Shown here: piece after piece, positions 53,993 through 61,844 of the stretch | Layout: each line of letters opens with the position of its first letter | Position numbering within the stretch: the first letter of the stretch is position 1 | DNA from: Poriferisodalis sp965215815 | Lineage (GTDB): Bacteria > Actinomycetota > Acidimicrobiia > Acidimicrobiales > Poriferisodalaceae | Length of the DNA: 64,000 bases | Assembly: GCF_965215815.1 (NCBI RefSeq) | Contig: NZ_CBDCEO010000012.1 | Span: 1,747,026-1,811,025 of the forward strand | Reading direction: 5' to 3' | Translations under genes and position numbers: made by a program | Notes under the pieces: model-generated | The model's database searches: none | The model's input: only the letters and a program-made list of their open reading frames with translations | Told to the model about the DNA's origin: nothing

Positions 53993-54967
53993 CTACGGCT
54001 CGTAGAGCTCCAGAATCGCGGCCGCAGCCGTGCCGCCCGCTTCAGCGAGGTCGGGCGGCAGCTCCGCTGCGTTGACGACGTGCGTCTCAGCCCCGAGGCG
54101 CAACAGCATCTGGCTGAGCACCCACGGGCTGCGGATCGCGTAGGTGACGTCGCACCGATCCCCGTCCTGCGTCACCTCACGCGACGGGTAGGCCTCCACA
54201 CGCCACAGATCGCTGCGGGGAATCGACAGCACGACGTCGGTCGTCTCGTCGGATTCTGCGGACGCGACCTCTGCCACCTCCCCCGCTTGCGGGGTACGGC
54301 CGTGCGGCACGCCCGTGTCGGTGCACTCCTCAATCCGGTCGACTCGGAAGGAGCGGAGGTCGGTGCGCAGGTGGCACCAGCCCCGCAGGTACCAGTGGCC
54401 GTCGTGCAGTGAGACCCCCAGCGGGTCAACCCGGCGCTCAGTGAGAGTGTCGGTGTTCGGCGTGTAGTAATGGATGCTGACCGTGGTCCCGGTGCGCAGC
54501 GATTCCCGCAGGATCGGCAGTCTGCGCGGCACGGGCAGGTCCACCGACACCCGTACTCGCTCGCCGTAGACAGCACGCAGCTTGTCGAGCGCAGTCGCAA
54601 GGGCGCCCGAGCGGTCGGCGCCGCGCAGCGCCAGCGCCGATTGGCCGGCCACCAAGATGCCGAACGCTTGGGGCACCGACAGGTTGAGCGGCCGGTCCAG
54701 CATGGCTCCAGGCTCGACGTGCACCCAGGCCTCGCCTGCGTCGCCATTGTCAGCGTCGTCGCCGAAGACGACCACACCGAGGTTCTGATAGACGCCAGCG
54801 CCCGCCACCTCGTAACACATGGCCGCCAGCAGCAGGTCATACACCGCGCTCGGCCCCATATCGAAGCGCTGAGCAATGTCGCCCACCGTGGCGCCGCCGC
54901 GCTCGACCACCCACGGAACGATGGCCAACAGCCGCTCGATCTTCGCCGAAGCGCTCGGGCCCCTCAT
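53993..54967 (-). CDS. pafC: WYL-domain transcriptional regulator, PafC-like
   Basis: 324 residues from ATG 54967 (ATGA overlap with the gene upstream). The N-terminal winged helix (KIERLLAIVPWVVERGGATV, then QRFDMGPSAVYDLL) and WYL domain (RRVDPLGVSLHDGHWYLRGW, FRVDRIEECTDTG) are clear. PafB and PafC form a heterodimer-like activator of the mycobacterial DNA-damage response that senses single-stranded DNA. The pairing and order here fit that role. A longer upstream frame has no family sequence. Confidence 0.85.
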   Translation of the reverse strand: MRGPSASAKIERLLAIVPWVVERGGATVGDIAQRFDMGPSAVYDLLLAAMCYEVAGAGVYQNLGVVVFGDDADNGDAGEAWVHVEPGAMLDRPLNLSVPQAFGILVAGQSALALRGADRSGALATALDKLRAVYGERVRVSVDLPVPRRLPILRESLRTGTTVSIHYYTPNTDTLTERRVDPLGVSLHDGHWYLRGWCHLRTDLRSFRVDRIEECTDTGVPHGRTPQAGEVAEVASAESDETTDVVLSIPRSDLWRVEAYPSREVTQDGDRCDVTYAIRSPWVLSQMLLRLGAETHVVNAAELPPDLAEAGGTAAAAILELYEP

Positions 54968-55962
54968 CGCGGGTCTGTTTCTGCTCCGGAAACCAGCGCT
55001 CGCAGCCACGACGTGATCTCGTCCACCAGCTCGGGGGGCGATTCCACGACGGCATGTCGACCCATGTCCAGCAGCCACGTACGGAACGCCGTCCGGTTGC
55101 GGACTCGCGCCTCCACCGTCACCGAACCGTTGTCGTGCCGCACGACGACCTGGCCCCGCTCAGCGGTGGGTTGGTGCGCCATGGTGGCGTCGATCCGGAC
55201 CCTGGCCACAAGATCGTCACCGAAGTCGATCTCCATCGGCTCTGACGGCAGCAGCCCCGCCAAGTCGACATCGGCTCTGGAGAACGCACCCCGCTCGCCC
55301 ACGTCCGCATTGCCCTCCATGCGGTCCACACGGAACGTCTTGGCCGTGCCGTCCTCGATGGCAGCGAAGTACCAGTAGCCGGCCTGGCACAGCAGACCCA
55401 GCGGTTGCACGTCTCGCGCACGGCCTCCGTAGGAGAACCGGACCGCAGCGCGCTCCGCGGCAGCAGCCGCCAGAGCGGGCAGCAGTGCACTGGTTGACTG
55501 CTGGCTCGCAGCGGCGGTCTCCAGCGCCACCTCTGCGACCGGCGGCTCCAAGTCGCGTACCGACGCCGCCGCCCCGGCACTCGTGAGCTTGGCGACGGCC
55601 TCGAGATCCCACGTTTCGCCGATGTCCACCCGGGCTGCCGCAAAGCGCAGCGCGAGCTGCTCGTCGGGAGTCAATTGCAGGTCAGGCAGGAAGTAGTCCT
55701 GGCGCCGGATTGTGTACGACATGGCGCCGTTGTGTTCGATCGTCTCGGTGATGCGTACACCGAGGTTGCGGATCAGCGCTTTGTCTCGCTCGAATGAGGC
55801 GCGGGCGCTTTGGCGCAGGAGCCGGTCGGTGGTTCCCTCGGGTGCATACAGCCCGGTATCCCGCCAGATTTCTTCGCGGGTCTTGGGCACGTCGCGAGCC
55901 AGCAGGTACATCATGAGTTCCATCACGCGCTCGGTTGCGTCCGGCCGTGATCGCGTCGCCAC
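54964..55962 (-). CDS. pafB: WYL-domain transcriptional regulator, PafB-like
   Basis: 332 residues from GTG 55962. The N-terminal helix-turn-helix (ERVMELMMYLLARDVPKTRE, then YAPEGTTDRLLRQS and FERDKALIRNLGV) and WYL domain (VQPLGLLCQAGYWYFAAIED, FRVDRMEGN) match PafB. It is coupled to pafC by ATGA. TACACT lies 7 bases upstream of the GTG. Usually followed by tatAC and proteasome genes; those are not present here, where the EEP gene converges. Confidence 0.85.
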   Translation of the reverse strand: MATRSRPDATERVMELMMYLLARDVPKTREEIWRDTGLYAPEGTTDRLLRQSARASFERDKALIRNLGVRITETIEHNGAMSYTIRRQDYFLPDLQLTPDEQLALRFAAARVDIGETWDLEAVAKLTSAGAAASVRDLEPPVAEVALETAAASQQSTSALLPALAAAAAERAAVRFSYGGRARDVQPLGLLCQAGYWYFAAIEDGTAKTFRVDRMEGNADVGERGAFSRADVDLAGLLPSEPMEIDFGDDLVARVRIDATMAHQPTAERGQVVVRHDNGSVTVEARVRNRTAFRTWLLDMGRHAVVESPPELVDEITSWLRALVSGAETDPR

Positions 55963-55969
55963 CCTCGGG

Positions 55970-55975
55970 AGTGTA
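55970..55975 (-). promoter_or_regulatory. -10 element of pafBC
   Basis: TACACT on the minus strand, 7 bases before GTG 55962. Confidence 0.4.
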
Positions 55976-56040
55976 GGACTGCCTCATCGGGCAACCGGGT
56001 GAGTTACCGAGCTGATCGTTGGGCGGTCTGAGACCGGGTG

Positions 56041-58377
56041 TCAAATGTTGACGCTGGCCGCCCGCAGCGCCGCCCAGACCCGCTCCGGAGTCAGCGGGAA
56101 GTCGTCCATCCACACGCCCGTTGCATCCGCCAGTGCCGCGACAACGGCCGGCGCGTAGGGGATAACGCCCATCTCGGCCATGCCGCGGGCGCCGAAGGGA
56201 CCAAGCGGATCAGCCAGTTCCAGCACGACGCTCTCGGTGTTGACGGGGATGTCGCCGATGCCGGGGATCAGGTAGGTGCTGAACCGGGGATTCAGCAGCC
56301 GACCGTCGCGGCTGCGCAGATGCTCGCTGAGCACATGGCCGTGCGCCTGTGCCACCGCACCCTCGATCTGGCCAACCACGAAACGAGGATTGATGGCCCG
56401 TCCGACATCGTTCGCACTGATCACCCGGTCGATGCGGATATGACCGGTGTCAATGTCGACCGTCAGCTCCACATGCTGCGCGACGTAGCCATAGGCGAAG
56501 TTGGGAAAGCCCTCGCCGGTCTCGGGATCCAGCTCGGTGGTCGGTGGCGGGATGAAGCGGAAGTGTCCGATGGCCGGCCGATCGCCCTCGCGCCACGCCT
56601 TCTCGGCTTCCTCGGCAGCTCCGAGGATTGAATTGCCGGCCATCCAGGTCATGCGCGACGCCGATGCCGAGCCTGAGTCGCCCGATGTGCCGGTATCGCT
56701 GAACCGACCTGCCACTCTTGCTGGATCCACACCGGTTGCCTCGGCAGCCATCTGCAGGAACGCAGTGTGCGCACCCTGGCCGACGTCAGCGCCGGCATGG
56801 GACAGCTCTGCCCCCGACGGCGTCTCGTCGTCGGGCTCGCCGTGCAGCACGATGGTGGCCTCGCAGCGCTCGGGAAAACCGAGCGAGAACCCGACGTTCT
56901 TGAACGCGCAGGCGAAGCCGCTGCCCCGACGCAGCGACGACGGGCGAGCGGGCAGCGATCCGAACGGGCTGAAGAGCCCTGAGCCGTCGATGTCAGAGCC
57001 GGCAGGGCGGGCAGGCAGGGCAGCGGCGTGAGCGCACGCCTCGATCACTTCGGGCATGGTCACGCCGGCCGGCATCGGGGTGTGAGCGATGCTCGGTGAT
57101 CCCTCCCGCAGCGTGTTGACGCGGCGGATGTCGATGGGGTCCATGCCCAGCGCCTCGGCCAGCTTGTTCACCTGGCACTCCACGGCAAAGGCCGCCTGCG
57201 GTGCCCCGAAGCCTCGGAACGCTCCGCCGGGCGTGGCATTTGTGTACACGACATGGGTGTCGATGGCGGCATTGGGCAGCTCGTAGGGCCCGCCGAGGCC
57301 CAGATGCAGGTTCCCCATCACCTTGTTCGAGGTGTAGTTGTATGCGCCCGCGTCCAGCCACGCTTCGGCCTGTGCGGCGGTGATCTTGCCGTTGCGGTCG
57401 GCACCCCAGCGAGCCCAGATGCGCCCCCGGTGACGCTTGTGGTGACCGACGATGGACTCCTCACGCGACCACTGCATCGCCACGGGCCGATCGATGCCGC
57501 GCTCTGCCAGCCGGTAGGCGGCCAGCGCCAGGATGATCTGCAGCGACATGTCCTCGCGCCCGCCGAACGCACCGCCGATGGCGGGATAACGCACCCGGAT
57601 ACGGTCTTCGGGCAGGTCGAGCGCGTGCGCGATCTGCCCACGATCCTCGTGTGCCCACTGGCCCGCAATCTCGACGCACACAGTTCCATCGGCGTCGACC
57701 CACGAGGTTCCCGCTTCTGGCTGCAGAAACGCGTGCTCCTGGTAGGGCACCTCGTAGGTGGCCTCCACGACCACCTCGGCAGCTTCGAAACCGGCGTCGA
57801 GATCGCCCTTGCGGGTACGCATCGACTCGTAGGAGTTGGAGCCGATGCCGTCATAGGCGTGCACGAGCGGTGCACCAGCCCCCAGCGCTGCTTCCAGATC
57901 GGCCACGACCGGGAGCGGTTCCCACTCGATGTCGATTGCAGCTGCGGCGGCACGAGCCTGGGCGAGGCTCTCGGCGATGATGAGCGCCAGGTGATCGGCT
58001 TCCCAGCGGGACACATCGCAGGGCACCGGGCTGTTCCCGTTGTGATCGAGCCCGACGAAGACCGGCTGATCGAACTTGGTCAGTCCGTACTCGTTGCGGG
58101 GCACGTCAGCGGAGCCGAGCACCGCAACGACGCCTGAGGAACGCTCGGCAGGACCAAGGTCGAGGTGACGGAGGCGGGCGTGAGGCTGATCTGTGAAGAC
58201 GACAAAGGCCCACAGCGCATCTGCACCGATGCGGTCGGCGGGATAGGTGGCGAGGCCAGAAACCTTGGCGGGGCCGTCGGCGCGCGGCGGCGAATGGCCC
58301 AGGCCGCCCGCCGTAGGCGTCGCCATCTCGAGTTCGATGGCCGCGCCGGGCCTACCGGGGGCGGCGCCGTCGGTCAT
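56041..58377 (-). CDS. Xanthine-dehydrogenase-family molybdopterin-binding subunit
   Basis: 778 residues from ATG 58377 (ATGA overlap with the FAD/FeS gene). GLATYPADRIGADALWAFVV is the a/b hammerhead; YQEHAFLQPEAGTSWVDADG, RYPAIGGAFGGREDMSLQ, GGAFRGFGAPQAAFAVECQV and VGQGAHTAFLQMAAEATGVD are molybdopterin-binding motifs; MAEMGVIPYAPAVVAALADA holds the active-site Glu region (GARGMAEMG versus the usual GxGE). These hydroxylases act on purines, aromatic aldehydes or related compounds. It pairs with the adjacent fused FAD/2Fe-2S subunit. Maturation genes (XdhC, MoCo) are not nearby. Confidence 0.88.
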   Translation of the reverse strand: MTDGAAPGRPGAAIELEMATPTAGGLGHSPPRADGPAKVSGLATYPADRIGADALWAFVVFTDQPHARLRHLDLGPAERSSGVVAVLGSADVPRNEYGLTKFDQPVFVGLDHNGNSPVPCDVSRWEADHLALIIAESLAQARAAAAAIDIEWEPLPVVADLEAALGAGAPLVHAYDGIGSNSYESMRTRKGDLDAGFEAAEVVVEATYEVPYQEHAFLQPEAGTSWVDADGTVCVEIAGQWAHEDRGQIAHALDLPEDRIRVRYPAIGGAFGGREDMSLQIILALAAYRLAERGIDRPVAMQWSREESIVGHHKRHRGRIWARWGADRNGKITAAQAEAWLDAGAYNYTSNKVMGNLHLGLGGPYELPNAAIDTHVVYTNATPGGAFRGFGAPQAAFAVECQVNKLAEALGMDPIDIRRVNTLREGSPSIAHTPMPAGVTMPEVIEACAHAAALPARPAGSDIDGSGLFSPFGSLPARPSSLRRGSGFACAFKNVGFSLGFPERCEATIVLHGEPDDETPSGAELSHAGADVGQGAHTAFLQMAAEATGVDPARVAGRFSDTGTSGDSGSASASRMTWMAGNSILGAAEEAEKAWREGDRPAIGHFRFIPPPTTELDPETGEGFPNFAYGYVAQHVELTVDIDTGHIRIDRVISANDVGRAINPRFVVGQIEGAVAQAHGHVLSEHLRSRDGRLLNPRFSTYLIPGIGDIPVNTESVVLELADPLGPFGARGMAEMGVIPYAPAVVAALADATGVWMDDFPLTPERVWAALRAASVNI

Positions 58378-59921
58378 GACGCAGCCCCCGTGTCGGCTGC
58401 TTCTTCGACTGCATCTGTGTCGACCGAGGCGGCTTGCACCGCCCCTGTGTCGACCGAGGCGGCTTGCACCGCCCCTGTGTCGACCGAGGCGGCTTGCACC
58501 GCCTCGATGATCGAGCAGTAGCCGGTGCAGCGGCAGAGGTTGCCTGACAATCCGATGGTGATCTGCTCGGAGGTGGGCTCTGAGATCTCGTCGAGCAGTG
58601 CCACGGCGCTCATCACGAAGCCGGGAGTGCAGAACCCGCACTGTGCGCCGCCGGTGTCCACCATTGCCTGCTGGAACGGATGCAGTCCGCCTGCGGGCGC
58701 TGCCACTCCTTCGACGGTGGTGATGGTCGCCCCGTCGGCTCGGCCAGCGGGCACCAGACACGAGAACACCGCGGCACCGTCGAGGTGCACCGTGCATGCG
58801 CCGCACTCCCCCTCGGCGCAGCCCTCCTTGGTGCCGGTGAGCCCGAGATCGTCGCGCAGCCAGTCCATCAGCGTCTTCCCCGAAGCGTTTGCTGCGCTGC
58901 GCCGCTCCCCGTTCACGGTCGCCGTGACAACGTCGTCGGGCCCGTCGAGCGCCGTCGACGCTGACGCAGCGCGTTCGGGGGCAGCCGCCGAAACCAACCG
59001 CGGCGGCTCATGCGGCCACCTATCGGCCGCTGTGCCGCTGGCCAGCGCGGCAATGGCGCGGTCCATCACAACACCGACGGCGTGCGACCGGTATTCGGCA
59101 CTGCCGCGGATGTCGTCGATGGGCGTCGCCGCCCGGCGTGCTGCGGTGACGATGTCGCCCGCGGCTTCGGTCAATTCGCGACCTCGCGCCAGTTCGGTGG
59201 CCTCGGGCACCGTGATGATCGTGGGCGCAACGCTGCCGAGTGCGACAACAAGATCAGCCACCCTGCCGCCCTCGGTATCTGCCACCACGGCGGCGTGTAC
59301 CACCGAGATGGCCTGCGCCCGGCGCAGACCCAGCTTCACGAACACGCCCAGCCGGTTCACACCGTCGGTGGCATCGAACCTGACTGCGGTGACGATCTCG
59401 TCGGATTCGAGGACGGTCTGGCGGAAGCCGGTGAAGAACTCGGTGATGGGGACCGTGCGCTCGCCCCTTGCTGACGACACAGTGACGTCGGCGCCGAGCG
59501 CCACAAGCGCGGAGATGGTGTCGTTTGCGGGGCTGGCCGTGACGATGTTTCCCACCACGGTCGCCCGGTTACGCAGCGGTGGTGACCCAACCTCCAGGCA
59601 CGCTTGGGCCAGCGGCAGCCCCGCGGTGAGCATTGGCACCGAGGCAATGACGTCGGCATGGGTGACCAGAGGTCCCAACGAGACTTTGCCGCCGTCGTAG
59701 GAGATCTGGTCGAGGCCCGGCAAACCGGAGATGTCAATGAGCAGCTCCACGCCCGAACGGGCCCCGCGACTCAGTTCCAGCATCAGGTCGGTGCCGCCGG
59801 CGATCAGCCGCGCCGCGGCGCCGTGTGCCGACAGCAAGTCGGCCGCCTCGGAAAGCGAGCCGGGTGCGACAAATCGGGGCGGCAGCGGGAATGCCTGCTG
59901 GACGGGATGAAGCTGGAACAT
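58374..59921 (-). CDS. Fused FAD-binding and [2Fe-2S] subunit of a molybdenum hydroxylase
   Basis: 515 residues from ATG 59921. The FAD domain comes first (ARLIAGGTDLMLELSRG, LRNRATVVGNIVTASPAND, SAEYRSHAVGVVMDRA), then, after about residue 310, the iron-sulfur part with EGCAEGECGACTVHLDG and QCGFCTPGFVMSAVALLDE and NLCRCTGYCSIIEAV, giving all eight cluster cysteines. XdhA-type fusions usually have Fe-S first and FAD second; this order is reversed. The tail repeats the ten-residue unit VQAASVDTGA nearly three times. Coupled to the molybdopterin subunit by ATGA. Confidence 0.88.
   Translation of the reverse strand: MFQLHPVQQAFPLPPRFVAPGSLSEAADLLSAHGAAARLIAGGTDLMLELSRGARSGVELLIDISGLPGLDQISYDGGKVSLGPLVTHADVIASVPMLTAGLPLAQACLEVGSPPLRNRATVVGNIVTASPANDTISALVALGADVTVSSARGERTVPITEFFTGFRQTVLESDEIVTAVRFDATDGVNRLGVFVKLGLRRAQAISVVHAAVVADTEGGRVADLVVALGSVAPTIITVPEATELARGRELTEAAGDIVTAARRAATPIDDIRGSAEYRSHAVGVVMDRAIAALASGTAADRWPHEPPRLVSAAAPERAASASTALDGPDDVVTATVNGERRSAANASGKTLMDWLRDDLGLTGTKEGCAEGECGACTVHLDGAAVFSCLVPAGRADGATITTVEGVAAPAGGLHPFQQAMVDTGGAQCGFCTPGFVMSAVALLDEISEPTSEQITIGLSGNLCRCTGYCSIIEAVQAASVDTGAVQAASVDTGAVQAASVDTDAVEEAADTGAAS
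58416..58505 (-). repeat. Three tandem 30-bp units at the end of the FAD/Fe-S gene
   Basis: Units 58416-58445, 58446-58475 and 58476-58505 are nearly identical and encode Val-Gln-Ala-Ala-Ser-Val-Asp-Thr-Gly-Ala. In-frame, after the last cluster cysteine, so copy-number change would alter only the tail. Confidence 0.85.
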
Positions 59922-59970
59922 GCCGCATACAAGGGTGTCAGATGCGCCGCTCGCAGGCGACCCCCTGGCC

Positions 59971-61659
59971 CTAACCGCCAATTGCGGCCGCGAGTTCGTG
60001 CCGTTGCACCTTGCCGAGCGCGTTTCGGGGCAGCGCCGCGATCCGATGCGTGCGGCGGGGCCGCTTGTAGTAGGCGAGGCGTTCGCCCACGAAGTCTTTC
60101 AGCTCGTCGTCGCCGAAGTCCCGCTCGGCGACCACATACGCCACCACCACCTCGCCCCATTCAGGATCGGGCTCGCCCGCAACGGCGCACTCAAGAACAT
60201 CGGGATGGGAGGTGACGACCTCTTCCACTTCACGGGGATACACGTTGAAGCCGCCGCAGATGATGAGCTCCTTGGCCCGCCCGACGATCTGGAGATAGCC
60301 GTCATCCCACTCGCCCAGATCGCCGGTACGGAACCAGCCGTCGGCGAAGGACGCCGCGTTCTCGTCGGGCCGTTCCCAGTAGCCCGAGAACACGTTGGGA
60401 CCCCGCACCAAGATCTCGGCCGCATCATCGACAGCCCCGTCGTCGTCCCGGGGGACGGCATCCAGACGTACTTCCACGCCCGGCAGCGGAAAGCCCACGG
60501 TGCCGGCTCGTCGCGGCTCGTCGTACGGATTCGACACCAGCATCACCGTCTCGGTCATGCCGTATCGCTCGATGACCTGCTGCCCGCTTGCCTCCCGTAC
60601 GGCGTCGTGTAGCTCCACGGGCATCGGCGCAGACCCTGAGACGCACAATCGCAGCGCCGACAACTCGCCGGCGCGTGGCGATGCCACCAATCGGGAATAC
60701 ATCGTGGGGACGCCGAAGAACATCGTGGCTCGGTGCTCAGCAATCGCATCGAAGACGGCGTCGGGGTCGAACGTCGGCTGCAACACGGCCTGCGCGCCCA
60801 CGGTGAGCGTGCCGTGCAGCCCGACGCCGAGGCCATGCATGTGAAACAGCGGCAGCGCCAGCACGAGCACGTCATCGGGCGTCCAGCGCCACGCCAACTC
60901 CAGCGCCCGCACCGACGCCAGCAGGTTCCGGTGGCTCAGCACCGCACCCTTGGCACGTCCTGTCGTGCCAGAGGTGTACCCGATGAGTGCAGGTTCGTCG
61001 GGCCGGCGCTCATGCGCCCGAACTCGCATATCGAGGCCGCTCGCCGGGTCCCAGACGCGCCTGCGATATGGGTCCGTTACACCGAAGTCCCCGAACCGAG
61101 CGCGCGTCAACCGCTCCGCTCGCGAAGCCCGCCCGCCCGAGAGCTCCGCCGCATCGAAGTCGCCGACCTGCACCGTTGCATCGGCGTCTGCGATCCACTG
61201 GCGCCACTCGCCAGGGTTGCCGACGCCCTCAACCAATGCCGCTTTGGGACGACAATCAGCTACCACGTCGCGAACTTCATCGGCACGGTAGGCGCCGTTC
61301 AGCGGCACCACCACTGCGCCTCTCGACAACAGCGCCGTGTGCGCCGCAACCAAGCGGGATGAGCTCGGTCCGCTCATCAGCACGCGGTCGCCGGCGACGA
61401 TGCCCGCACTTGACAAGTGTTGGGCAACATCTCGGGCGCGATCAATGAGCTGAGCGCCGGTCACCCAGCCATCGTGCGAATCCCACACCACCGTGCGCTG
61501 CGGATCGGACGACCATCGGTCCAGCCACACCGCAGGCAGGGTCCCGCCCGCAGTGAGATCTACGTCGGCAGCACTGCGTCCGGGCGGCAGATGCCTAGAC
61601 CACTGAGACGCGTGCCCGTTGGGTTCTTGACGAAGGCGCCGCCCGGATTGAGCCGACAT
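59971..61659 (-). CDS. Acyl-CoA synthetase / AMP-dependent ligase
   Basis: 562 residues from ATG 61659. ALIGYTSGTTGRAKGAVLSH (ATP/AMP signature), RYGMTETVMLVSNPYDEPRR, GWFRTGDLGEWDDGYL and RRTHRIAALPRNALGKVQRH (C-terminal catalytic Lys) are intact. It activates a carboxylic acid to acyl-AMP and then acyl-CoA. The N-terminal ~30 residues are basic and not typical of the family, so the real start could be later, though no other ATG is placed better. Only 4 bases separate the ATG from the 3' end of tRNA-Glu, so it is probably co-transcribed with, or cut from, the tRNA. Confidence 0.88.
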   Translation of the reverse strand: MSAQSGRRLRQEPNGHASQWSRHLPPGRSAADVDLTAGGTLPAVWLDRWSSDPQRTVVWDSHDGWVTGAQLIDRARDVAQHLSSAGIVAGDRVLMSGPSSSRLVAAHTALLSRGAVVVPLNGAYRADEVRDVVADCRPKAALVEGVGNPGEWRQWIADADATVQVGDFDAAELSGGRASRAERLTRARFGDFGVTDPYRRRVWDPASGLDMRVRAHERRPDEPALIGYTSGTTGRAKGAVLSHRNLLASVRALELAWRWTPDDVLVLALPLFHMHGLGVGLHGTLTVGAQAVLQPTFDPDAVFDAIAEHRATMFFGVPTMYSRLVASPRAGELSALRLCVSGSAPMPVELHDAVREASGQQVIERYGMTETVMLVSNPYDEPRRAGTVGFPLPGVEVRLDAVPRDDDGAVDDAAEILVRGPNVFSGYWERPDENAASFADGWFRTGDLGEWDDGYLQIVGRAKELIICGGFNVYPREVEEVVTSHPDVLECAVAGEPDPEWGEVVVAYVVAERDFGDDELKDFVGERLAYYKRPRRTHRIAALPRNALGKVQRHELAAAIGG

Positions 61660-61663
61660 GGAG

Positions 61664-61736
61664 CACCCCCAACGGGATTCGAACCCGTGCCGCCACCTTG
61701 AGAGGGTGGTGTCCTTGGCCGCTAGACGATGGGGGC
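61664..61736 (-). tRNA. tRNA-Glu (anticodon CTC)
   Basis: 73 nt on the minus strand. Acceptor GCCCCCA/TGGGGGT (with a G-T first pair), D-arm with AGCGGCCAAGGAC, anticodon stem CCACC/GGTGG around loop CTCTCAA (anticodon CTC), T-arm ACGGG-TTCGAAT-CCCGT, discriminator G. No CCA is encoded. It is followed immediately by the acyl-CoA synthetase start codon. Confidence 0.95.
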
Positions 61737-61844
61737 TGGTTGAGACGCGAGGCGCCAGCATAGCCACCGGCCTGCACGGCTCAGCCTGCACCGAAGCGGT
61801 GCTCCGCTGGGGCGCGCGAGCCCCCAAATGAGCTCTGCTGATCC

